Shown here one piece after another: positions 25,408 to 34,313 of a stretch of DNA of 64,000 nucleotides. Source of the DNA: Pyrocephalus nanus (taxonomy: Eukaryota; Chordata; Aves; Passeriformes; Tyrannidae); the NCBI GenBank assembly GCA_038380795.1, contig CM076280.1:6435501-6499500 (forward strand), read 5' to 3'. Within the stretch, counting starts at the first letter, position 1. Each line of letters begins with the position of its first letter. A model generated the notes under the pieces. That model was not told the origin of the DNA. It did no database searches and was given only the letters and a program-made list of their open reading frames with translations. Made by a program: the position numbers and the translations under genes.

Positions 25408-26949
25408 AGACGCTGGTGAGTACCCGCAGGGACGGGAGGCGAGGGGCCGGTGCGACCCCCCCAGCATCCGGGCGGCCGCTCGCCCCGAAAGCGATGCTGA
25501 AGTGGGGGCTGAGCCCGCAGCTGGCGGTGCCCGCGGGCGGCGCGGAGCCCGTGGGGCGTGCGGGCATCGCCGCTGCAGGAAGCGAGCCCAGCCCGGCGCA
25601 TCCTCCGAGGGGCTGCCCCCGGCATGGCCGCGGGGCCACCGGCATCCGACGTGGGGTCGGTGCACGTGGCCAGGCCCGGAGAAACCTCCCCGCTCTGCTT
25701 CCAGGTCCGGCTCTTCCTCACGCTGGTGTGCGCAGCAGTGGTGGCGGTGCTGTACATCCTGCTGTCCTCCCTCGCCCGCCCTCAGCCTTGCTGCCAGGCC
25801 CCGGCGCAGCAGGGCAGCCCCGCGGCATCCACCCTCCATAGCTTCCAGGGATACAGCCGCGTTCCCGACGGGAAGGTTCGTAGGGATGGGGGCAGCACTG
25901 GGGCAGCTTGACTCACCCGTGCCTCAGTTTCCCTTCTTTATGGAAGGGCAGACAGGGGCTGTGGCGTGTCCAGCCGCTGCGGAAGGGAAGGGGGAGCTGA
26001 CAGTGCTTCTCCCCACAGCCACTGGAGCGAGCGCTGTGCCGCCACTGCGCCGTGGTGTCCAGCTCGGGGCAGATGCTGGGCTCTCACCTGGGACAGGCCA
26101 TCGACGGGCAGGAGTGTGTCCTGCGCATGAACCACGCCCCCACCGCCGGCTACGAGGAGGATGTGGGGGCGCGGAACACCATCCGGGTGGTCTCGCACAC
26201 CAGCGTCCCGCTGCTGCTGAGGAACCAGGCCTTCTTCTTCCAGCAGTCCCAGGAGACCCTCTACATCATTTGGGGGCCAGCAAAGAAGCTGAACAGGGAG
26301 AAGGTGGGCTCGACCTACCAGGCGCTGCTGAAGGTGATGCAGACATACCCCCAGCTGCAGATCTACACCCTGACTGAGGAGAAGATGACATACTGTGACA
26401 ACGTCTTCCAGAACGAGACAGGGAAGAACAGGTACTGCTGGCTCCTGAGGGCCCCCATCAGGTCCCCCTGCTTTGGCACCCATTCCCCCCACACCAGGCA
26501 CCCATAGCCCAGCCAGGCTGGCAGCACTGTGCCACCCACCCGCTCCAGCGCAGCCACGGTTCTTCACAGGATGAAATCCGGCTCCTTCCTGAGCACGGGC
26601 TGGTTCACCATGATCCTGGCCATGGAGCTGTGTGAGCAGATCCGTGTCTTCGGCATGGTCAGCGACAGCTACTGCAGGTATGTGGGGGGCTGTGGGGGCA
26701 GGCAGGAGGTGGTCTGGTGTCCCTCCAGGTCCCACACCCACTCCATGTCCTCCTGCCAGGGAGAAGAACCACTCCAGTGTGCCATACCACTACTTCGAGA
26801 AGGGCCGGCTGGACGAATGCAAGATGTACCTGATGCACGAGCGCGCCCGGCGTGCCGGGCACCGCTTCATCACCGAGAAGGCCATCTTCTCCCGCTGGGC
26901 CAAGAGGAGGAACATAGTCTTCACCCACCCATCCTGGGCGGGCGGGTAG
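25404..26949 (+). CDS. ST6GALNAC4: ST6GALNAC4, alpha-2,6-sialyltransferase (ST6GalNAc IV)
   Basis: Five coding exons (25404-25415, 25705-25875, 26019-26431, 26570-26677, 26760-26949, TAG) give 297 residues, against 302 in human. It is a type II Golgi enzyme: short cytosolic MKTLVR, signal anchor at about residues 6-26, stem, then a GT29 catalytic domain. Sialylmotif L begins at C71 (CAVVSSSGQMLGSHLG), motif S is about 204-226 (SFLSTGWFTMILAMELC), motif III is PYHYFE at 243-248, and motif VS is H269 to E274 (HRFITEK). The family transfers Neu5Ac in alpha-2,6 linkage to the GalNAc of Neu5Ac-alpha-2,3-Gal-beta-1,3-GalNAc on O-glycans. The start is supported by a donor directly after four codons and by the match of MKTLVRLFLTLVC to the mammalian anchor pattern. 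The neighbouring gene is its paralogue. ST6GALNAC3 was considered, but synteny and the short stem favour ST6GALNAC4. Confidence 0.95.
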
Positions 26950-28420
26950 GGTGCCAGCCATGGGTTGAGGCAGCAGGGACCCCGGCGGCGGAGCAGTTCT
27001 CATCCTGCACCAGCGTGTCTCGGCTCTGCCAGTGCCACAGTTGAACGCCTTTTGCCAAGCCCTGGAGCAGGGATTCTCCATCTCTGCAGTGGCAGGGCCT
27101 GTTCCCCAGCTGGTAGGTGGGCTGGGACCCCCCATGTCGGTGCATGGGGAGTGTGAGCTGGACCTATAGAGCCCCATCAGCTCCGAACGTCTGCCTGTAT
27201 GGACGCAGGATGACCACGAAGGTTTTCCGCCCACTCTTCTAGGAAGAATATTTAATGCAGATTAAACACTTACCCTGCTGGGCCCTAGCAGGACATGGGG
27301 CAGGAAAACTCAGCCCTGCCAGGGACACAAAATGGTGCCTCTCCCAGGGATGAAGCTCTGCTGTGGTCCTGGTTCCACTTGTGCCCTGAAACCCAGTGCA
27401 GGGAGCCGAATTCAGGCTCCCTCATCCTGCTGCCTTTTGCTGCTCAGTGCCTGGGCAGGTCCCTGCAGCCCCCTGCATCCCCCCAGCTGAGAAGCCCTGG
27501 AGCCACATGTGCCCTAGGGGCTCCGAGTTGCCTTGTCACAAGTGCCCTTGGATTCAGACCAAAGCAAACGTGGCTATTAAAAGTGGTTTTAATTCAGTGG
27601 TGCCCCGTGTTGTGCCCCTTTGTGGCTGATGAATGTGGGGACAGGGGAGACAACAGCTGATCACTGGGCTGCTGGTGCCCAGCTCCACTGCCAGGCTATA
27701 AATAAGGGGGAGGTGACGAGGGGGTAGAGCTGAGCCTGAGCATGGAGGAGGGTGCTGAAAGCAGTTGAGATTATTTGGGAACCAGTAGCTGCATCTCCGC
27801 AGGATGGGTGCTGGGTCTGGGCTGATCCTTGGCCTCACAGGGCTCAGCTCTGCTGGGCTGCAAGCAGGACACTGTGGCAGCTCCTGTGTCCCTGGAGAAA
27901 TGGGACATGCCACAGGCACTTTTGTGGCCCTGAACCCATAACAAGTGCCATGTGTCGGGGGACCAGGGGAGAGAGGAGAGGCAGAGATGTTGGGATTCAG
28001 GGAAGAGTGAACGGTCTGGGAACTTCTGGAAATGCTGCCAGGGCAATTTCTGCAGGGAATGCAGCAGAGGAGCCTGTGGAGCTCTTTTCCTCATACCCCA
28101 GCTGCTACAGCTTTTCCTCATACCTCAGTTGTCACAGCCCCATGCAGGGCAGGGCATCACTGGCACAGCAGAGCCAGAATCCCCCTGGACAGGCACCAGG
28201 GATGCACCTGCCAGCGGTGGAGCTCCTTCCCTGCCCCACGAAACCCCTCAGAGAGGGGTCCTGCTCTGCCCAGCCAGCGCGGGGGAGGCCACGGCATCCC
28301 AGCAATGTGCTGGCTCAGGCGAGCTACTCCTGGCGCTGCCGGGCAGCGCTTGGCCCCATCCTCACACCGGGGGCCGGCAGGGCAGGGGGGCATCCCTGGC
28401 CTTCCCCGTCGGGGTCCGGA
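26950..28420 (+). other. ST6GALNAC4 3'UTR and intergenic region
   Basis: The 3'UTR of ST6GALNAC4 probably ends after ATTAAA at 27261-27266; a second ATTAAA lies near 27574. The rest, to the CpG island before ST6GALNAC6, shows no recognisable exon. Confidence 0.5.
27261..27266 (+). terminator. ST6GALNAC4: Likely poly(A) signal of ST6GALNAC4 (ATTAAA variant)
   Basis: The common variant hexamer ATTAAA lies 312 bases after the stop codon. No AATAAA is present in the first several hundred bases. Confidence 0.45.
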
Positions 28421-28422
28421 GC

Positions 28423-28572
28423 GGGGAGGGCGGCACTAGGACCCCGTGTCTCTTCCTATCCCGGGAGGGCGGCACTAGGACCCCGTGGTTCTTCCTATCC
28501 CGGGAGGGCGGCACTGGGACCCGGCGGCTCCCCCCATCGCGGGAAGGCGGCGCTAGGACCCGGCCTGGGCGG
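28423..28572 (+). repeat. 39-bp tandem repeat, about four copies
   Basis: Copies begin near 28423, 28462, 28501 and 28540, with a core of GGGAGGGCGGCACTAGGACC. Copies 1 and 2 are nearly identical; copies 3 and 4 diverge. The array sits at the upstream edge of the ST6GALNAC6 CpG island. Confidence 0.85.
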
Positions 28573-28580
28573 CAGCGGCG

Positions 28581-28643
28581 GCGATATCGTTATCGGCGGC
28601 GATATCGGTATCGATAGCGATATCGGTATCGGCAGCGGTATCG
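28581..28643. repeat. GATATCG / GTATCG short repeat cluster
   Basis: Seven closely spaced (A/G/T)TATCG words occur in 63 bp, with three copies of the self-complementary CGATATCG core. It directly follows the 39-bp repeat array. Confidence 0.8.
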
Positions 28644-28649
28644 CAGCGC

Positions 28650-29149
28650 ACTGCGGGGCGGGAGGAGCGGTCGGTGCACCCCGCGCATCCCCTCCGGGCC
28701 CGTTCAGCCGGTGCAGGGGCGGAATTCTCCGTGTCTGGCGGGGGAGCGGCCCCCGCCCCCGGGACCGGTGCGCGGGGGATGGAGGGGTGGGGAGGGTCCG
28801 GCTCCCGCCGTGTCGCCGCTGCCGGGGATGGGGGGGCTGCACCCCGATGCGGGGGAGGACTCGGGCGTGGGAGCGGCGGGAGGTTCGCGTCCCGGGCCGG
28901 GCGGGTTTTCCCCTTCCCGGGAGACGGGGGAAGGATTCGCATCCGGGGCTGAGGGACCCCCGGGGTTCGCATCCGGGGCTGGGAGACCCCCGGCGGGGGA
29001 AGGGGGTCGGGTCTGGAGCAGCCCTTTCCCGCAGAGCGGCGATGTGAGCCCCGGGCCCCGCCATGGCCGAGCCCGCCGGAGGGGCCGGGCAGCCCCCGCC
29101 GCCCGCGGGGCGCAGGAGGTGACGGAGCCCCCATGAGAGCCCCCACCAG
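28650..29149 (+). promoter_or_regulatory. ST6GALNAC6: ST6GALNAC6 CpG-island promoter and 5' untranslated exon
   Basis: The stretch is extremely GC-rich and CpG-rich, has no TATA box, and ends in a strong donor (AG|GTAAGG at 29149/29150). The next acceptor in phase with the gene ends at 29973, giving exon 2 as 29974-30038 with the start codon. The leader exon contains two upstream ATGs at 29063 and 29133. Confidence 0.6.
29063..29122 (+). other. ST6GALNAC6: Upstream ORF in the ST6GALNAC6 leader (19 codons)
   Basis: The ATG sits in a strong Kozak context (GCCATGG) and opens 19 codons ending PPPPAGRRR before TGA. The human long ST6GALNAC6 form starts with an M-A... peptide that, from memory, also contains PPAGRR, so this may be the decayed or alternative counterpart of that N-terminus. 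Confidence 0.5.
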
Positions 29150-30023
29150 GTAAGGCCGAGGGGTCCTGCCGTGGGATCCCCTCCGAGGGGTCCCCCATGG
29201 CCCCAGAGCTATGCAGGGAGAGAAGTGCGGTCCAGGAGTGGGGGTCCCACAGCCTCCCCAGCCCCCGCACGGCGAAGGCTCCCCCAGCATCACCCCCAGC
29301 ATCACATGGCCTGGGCTCCCCAGGCAGGCTGGCACCTTTCCGGGCACCAGCACCGGCCCTGAGAGCCTGTCGAGGTCTCAGCTCCCCCGAGGCATTGATC
29401 CCAGGCTGTTGCATAATTTTCGTTCCAGTGCAATTAGTAAAGAGGCTTCAGGGTTTTTTAATTTCCACTTGGCTCCAAGCGCTCCAGGAGTGGCTGGGAC
29501 TAACTACCCAGGGCTCACAAAAGTAAACTGGGTCAGTCCGTTTGGAGTGGAGGTTAGAGAGGATCCCTGGGGTGCTCTGGGGTTCACCCCACACACCTCG
29601 GCCCTGGGCAGCTCTGCTGGATTCAAGCCTGTGCATGCACTGAGTTGGGCAGGTCTCATTTCCGTCCGTGCCCTCCTTATCCAAGCCTCCACGTTTTAAT
29701 GGGATTTCACTGCACGAGCAGCAGGTTGACCCTCCCTGCGGTTTGAGCGGTTTCAGCCCCACTAGCAGAGGATAATCCTCCCCAAGCCCAGCCCAAGAAA
29801 GGGATCCTGCCGGCACAAGCCGTGGCTTCTCTGCACCCCAGAGCCTGCCTGGCCTCTGCCCACAGCATTTCCCTTCCCTGAATCGATTCCAGCATACGGC
29901 TCCTCTGGTATCCCCACCGGGTCAGTATCATATCCCCGTGGGTGGGTGCTGGGGGTGACCACGTGCCTTGCAGGTGCTCACGGGACACCGGCGACCACCG
30001 TGCGCTGAGACCGGCACAAAGAC

Positions 30024-31491
30024 ATGAGTGGCAACGCGGTGAGTGCCAGGGAACCACCCCAGGGACCTCCCTGGGAGACACCAGGCATCCTGCTGGAGGT
30101 GCCGTGGGAGCGGGGTGGGTGCTGACACCCATGAGGTGGGTGGGGGCAGCGGCTGACGCTCTCCCCCTGCCCACAGAGCCAGCGCGCCGCCGCCCTGGGG
30201 GTCCTCTTTGCCCTGATCATGTTGCTGATCATCTACAGCTCCGGCAATGGGAGCGAGGTCTTCCCCTACAGCCGCCTGCGGGGCAGAGCCCGCCGGCCCC
30301 CCAACCTCAAGAAGTGGGGAGTGAAAAGCGGGTACCTGCCCGTCTGTGGGAACAAGGTACGACCTGGGCCTGGCCTCGGTGGCAGGCACAGGGTCTGTCC
30401 CTCTGCTGACATCCAGCCAAACTGTCCCCTCCAGCAGGACTGTGGCTCTGCAGGGGACAGTGATGCCCTGTCCACGGTGACACCAAAAGTCACCTGCTCA
30501 CAGCATTTGTCATTACCAGACCCTGACTGCCCGCTGCCACCAGTGCGTCATTGTCACCAGCTCCAGCCACCTCCTGGGCACCCACCTGGGCACGGCCATC
30601 GACGGGGCCGAGTGCACCATCCGCATGAACGACGCTCCCACCACGGGCTACGAGGCTGATGTGGGCAACAAGACCAGCTTCCGTGTGGTGGCCCACTCCA
30701 GCCTCTACCGTGTCCTCAAGCGGCCTCAGGAGTTCGTCAACAAGACCCCGGAGAACATCTTCATCTTTTGGGGGCCACCCATCAAGATGCAGAAGAGCCT
30801 CCTGAAGATCATCCAGCGCGTCTGTGCCTCCTTCCCCAACATGACGGCCTATGTCATGTCCCCTGGCCGCATGAAGCAGTTTGATGACCTGTTTCGGGGG
30901 GAGACAGGGAAGGACAGGTACCTTGGAGCCACCTCCCATACCGTGTCCCCCTTTCTCCAGGTCGCCAAAGGAGAGCTGGCTCTTGGAGCTGCTTCATGGG
31001 CTGCAGCACCGAGCTGGGGGTCCCTGGGGTGGGTTGGGAACGCTGGTGGTGTCCGTTATCCACGTCACCTCACCCTTTGTCCTCCTTCCCAACCCCTTTT
31101 TTTCCCTCTCCAGGGAGAAGTCACGCTCGTGGCTCAGCACTGGGTGGTTCACCATGGTGATTGCGGTGGAGCTGTGCGACGCCGTCCACGTCTATGGCAT
31201 GGTGCCACCCAGCTACTGCGGGTAAGGAGACCCCTGGGCCCCCCACCATGGCCCTCTGGCCCCACCACGGGGCTCACACAAATGCTTCTTGCACATCACA
31301 GCCACCACCCCCCGCCCCGCCGCCTGCCCTACCACTACTACGAGCCCAAGGGCCCCGACGAGTGCACGACCTACATCCACAACGAGCGGAGCCGCAAGGG
31401 CAACCACCACCGCTTCATCACCGAGAAGAGGGTCTTTGCCAGCTGGGCCGGCCTCTACAACATCACCTTCTCCCACCCCAACTGGCCCTAG
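30024..31491 (+). CDS. ST6GALNAC6: ST6GALNAC6, alpha-2,6-sialyltransferase (ST6GalNAc VI)
   Basis: Five coding exons (30024-30038, 30177-30356, 30520-30917, 31114-31221, 31302-31491, TAG) give 296 residues. The type II anchor is AAALGVLFALIMLLIIYSS, followed by a basic stem (RLRGRARRPPNLKKWG). Motif L begins near C74 (CVIVTSSSHLLGTHLG), motif S is SWLSTGWFTMVIAVELC (203-219), motif III is PYHYYE (243-248), and motif VS is H270 to E275. The enzyme family makes alpha-series gangliosides and disialyl Lewis-type glycans in the Golgi. The start is fixed by an in-frame TGA at 30006-30008, 15 bases upstream of the ATG, so a longer N-terminus cannot be read through this exon. Exon lengths and phases match those of ST6GALNAC4 in the catalytic half, as expected for tandem duplicates. 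Confidence 0.96.
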
Positions 31492-32490
31492 GGGCTGCCC
31501 CCTCGCCTGCCGGGCAGACTTTTGGAGCGAGGATGGATGGGGGTTTCCCTACATCCCCCTGGGAGCGGTGGGAGCCAGAGTGCCTCCCACAGGACCGCCC
31601 CCGTCATGCACAGTGGCCCCGTTGCACCTGGGATGTCTTGGGTTTTGAGCTGTTTTTTGGGGGAGCCAGGTGGTGAGTGCAGGGTTTGGGGTGTCCCCCC
31701 TCCACGGGCAGGAGACATGGGGGGTGAGATCCTGCCCCACCCTGGTCCAGGCACATTGCAACCCCTGCGAGCCTACAGAAGGGTGCCGGGTCACCTCTGC
31801 TCAGTTTGGGGTTGCATCACTTTTGGGGCCTCTGCAGAGACTGTTTCCCCCAGCTCTCTGAGTGGAAGGACCCCCTCTTGAAGCTCAGCCCCCCTCTGCC
31901 ATGCCCAGCCCCCCAGTCTCAGTCCTCAGTCACCCCTCCCTCAGCAGAACCCCACAGTTTTTGGTGGGAAGCTGTGAGGGTGGCACTGCCATCCTCGCTG
32001 CCCCAGCACCCTGAAAACACCCATTCCCTCCCAGCACCGCTGCGCCCACACTGCCAAAACCTTTTCTAACTGAATGATGGGATTTTTGGGAGCTTTTTGG
32101 GGTTTTTGGCATTTTTTCTATCCACTTGTGGTCCCAGAGTTTGTATTTGGGTTTCCTGGCCGAAGGAACAAGCGGGGTCTGCTCGTTAGTGGTAACGAAG
32201 GGCCAGCAGTAGCTGCTTATAAATAATTAGAAGTGGGTAGGTAGTGGGGGGCATTGGTGCTCCTTGGCACCCTGGGGCTGGATTTTGTTATTAATATCTT
32301 AGCAGCAGAGAGGAGGTTTGGGGAAAACAGCTAAATATGATGTGTTTGGGTGCTGAACCTTGGCTGGGCTCTGTGCCTCAGTTTCCCTCTGGCTGTGGCT
32401 GGGGTTTTGTGGGGCTCGGTTCTGGGGGGAAGCTGCAGGGTGCCTGTGTTTTGTAATGGTTTGTACAGGAATAAATATTGCTGCAGTCTG
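31492..32490 (+). other. ST6GALNAC6: ST6GALNAC6 3' untranslated region
   Basis: Unspliced sequence runs from the stop codon to just beyond AATAAA at 32470-32475. No other gene or repeat of note was seen. Confidence 0.6.
32470..32475 (+). terminator. ST6GALNAC6: Poly(A) signal of ST6GALNAC6
   Basis: This AATAAA is followed by a T/G-rich stretch (TTTTTGGGGCTG) about 45 bases on. Confidence 0.6.
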
Positions 32491-32975
32491 TTGCCTTGGG
32501 CCCTGGCTCCGGGTGGGTTTTTGGGGCTGACCGTGGTGCCATCACAGTGGGTCTTGAGACCTCCAGCCCGCAGTGGAGCTGTCCATGGGCACTCAGGAGG
32601 GTGTGGGAAAGGGACTGGTGTGTCCAGGTGGGATCCGTGTCCAGTTCCTGGCTGACTCCAGCTCTGAGCCATTCCCCCAGTGTGGATGGCAGCTGAGACC
32701 CCCACACACACCTTGAGTCACCCCCAGCCACCTGCTCTGGGATCATGGGGTCTTGAGCCAGGGTCTCTGCAGCCACAGAGGAAGAGGAGGAAGGGCAGGT
32801 AAGTGTAAGGACTTAGAGATCACAGTTGCTTGCCTCAAACACTGTTGCCACAGAAGGACTTTGCCATGAGGTGGGCAGAGAATGCAGTGGCAGGATGGCG
32901 CTGGCTCCGGGCCTGGCGAGGTCTGGCTGGAATATCCTTGGTAATGTATCCAGACAAGGATTCCCACTGGCAACC

Positions 32976-33619
32976 TGTGGGGTGGGGCAACTGCTCATTT
33001 GCATATCACCTGTCAAACGCAGACCACTCGGGTTATGGCACAGATGGCATCTGCGACCCCCAAAGCCCCCCCACCGCCCTGGATATGCCTTGAACTTGGG
33101 CTGTAAGTTATGCCACCGTGAGGGGAACCTGAGATAAGATAATGGTGATACGCGTTGTCTCAGACCAGGGGGTGGTAAACAAAGCCGAGAGACAAAAGAG
33201 TGTATCGCTGATGATGGATACAAAGAGTCCACAAGGAAAACCAACTCAGTAACTGTGCTGAAATCAGCTCCGGCTGGGTAAAAGGTAATTCTGTCGGGGA
33301 GATCACGACCACTGACCACAACCCACCGACTCCAGAAACCCACTGACCTCAGGACCCCTGCCATCAAGAAGCCTGGGATGAAGAAGGACCAGCAGGACAC
33401 TGATGGATCCAGGTGGTGCCTATATTTCTGCTTGATCTCTTTCTCTCTCTTTGCGTGTCTCTCTCCCCCTACCCCTTTTTTTTTTTTTTTTTTATTTCTA
33501 TCTCTCTACCTCACATTTTATTGTCAAATAAAATCTGTACTGTTGACTTCAGCATATGGTCTTGTTTGCACCTTAATTCAGAGGCATCGCTCAATAATCA
33601 GCTCTTAACAAGAACACCA
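32976..33619 (+). mobile_element. Candidate solo LTR of an endogenous retrovirus (644 bp)
   Basis: The element begins TGTGGGG and ends ACACCA (TG...CA ends) and is flanked by an identical 5-bp duplication CAACC (32971-32975 and 33620-33624). Inside are an ATTTGCAT octamer at 32997-33004, a long CT/T-rich run at about 33434-33500, AATAAA at 33527-33532, and a T/G-rich stretch after it, in the order U3-R-U5 on the plus strand. No internal gag, pol or env sequence is present. The family was not identified; a 5-bp duplication fits ERVL-like and some other classes. Confidence 0.6.
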
Positions 33620-33630
33620 CAACCCCCCTG

Positions 33631-33960
33631 GGGTGGGTAGGGAGGGGGTGTCAGCTGGGGATGGGGACATGGGGATGGGATGGGGACATGAGGACACTAG
33701 GGACTTAGATAGGAACATTGGGGATGGGATTCGGACCTCAGGAACAGGAATAGGGAGGTTAGGGACTTGGATGGGGACATGGAGATGGAATAAGTACACG
33801 AGGACATTAGGGACAGGAATGGAGACATGAGGAAGGGGATGAGGATATTAGGGATGGGGACAGGAATGGGGACATCAGGGACAGAGATCGGGAAATAGAT
33901 GGGGATAGGGATATGAGGACGGGATGGGGAGGGGACACCAGGACAGCGATGAGAACAGCG
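33631..33960 (+). repeat. Degenerate G/A-rich minisatellite (GGGGACAT-type)
   Basis: About 330 bp of loosely repeated GGGATGGGGACATGAGGACA-like words, of variable unit length, is almost pure purine over long stretches on the plus strand. It lies between the LTR and the AK1 promoter. Confidence 0.8.
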
Positions 33961-34099
33961 CTCCCCTCCGAGGGGCTGGGAGAGGAGGCGCGGGGAGCCC
34001 TGGGGACCCCAGACCCAGCAGGATGGAGGCTCCCCCCGCAGTGGGGGGACCCTCACTCCCGGCCGTGGAGGGTTTTACCGCATCCCCCCGCCCGTCCTC

Positions 34100-34313
34100 C
34101 TCCGTGCGCGGGAGGGCGCAGGGACCGCCGTGTGCCCCGTGTCCCCTCGCCATCCCCGTAGTCCCCCCCGGTGTGTCCCCGCCGTGTCCCCCCCGTGTCC
34201 CCCCGCCCGCCCGCTCGCGCTGCCGGTGCCGCGCGCTCCCGGCGTGCCCCGCGCGCCGCCGAGGTCTATAAATAGCGGTACCGCGGGCACGGCGCGGGCG
34301 GCGGCGGGTCCAG
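34100..34313 (+). promoter_or_regulatory. AK1: AK1 promoter with TATA box and untranslated exon 1
   Basis: A CpG-rich stretch contains TATAAATAG at 34267-34275. It is followed about 38 bases later by a donor (CAG|GTCAGT, exon end 34313), giving a very short untranslated first exon of roughly 15-20 bases. The longer word CTATAAATAG (34266-34275) also fits the MEF2 consensus. Confidence 0.65.

Noticed and set aside
24554..25839. Minus-strand open frames of 360-370 codons opposite ST6GALNAC4 exons 1-2
   Set aside because: Low-complexity Pro/Gly/Arg composition, no splice pattern and no recognisable motif. They are shadows of the CpG island.
27752..29047. A 431-codon plus-strand frame before ST6GALNAC6
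   Set aside because: The C-terminal half is the translated 39-bp repeat and CpG island. There is no start context, splice pattern or family match.
29974..30023. N-terminal extension of ST6GALNAC6 upstream of 30024
   Set aside because: An in-frame TGA at 30006-30008 blocks it within the same exon.
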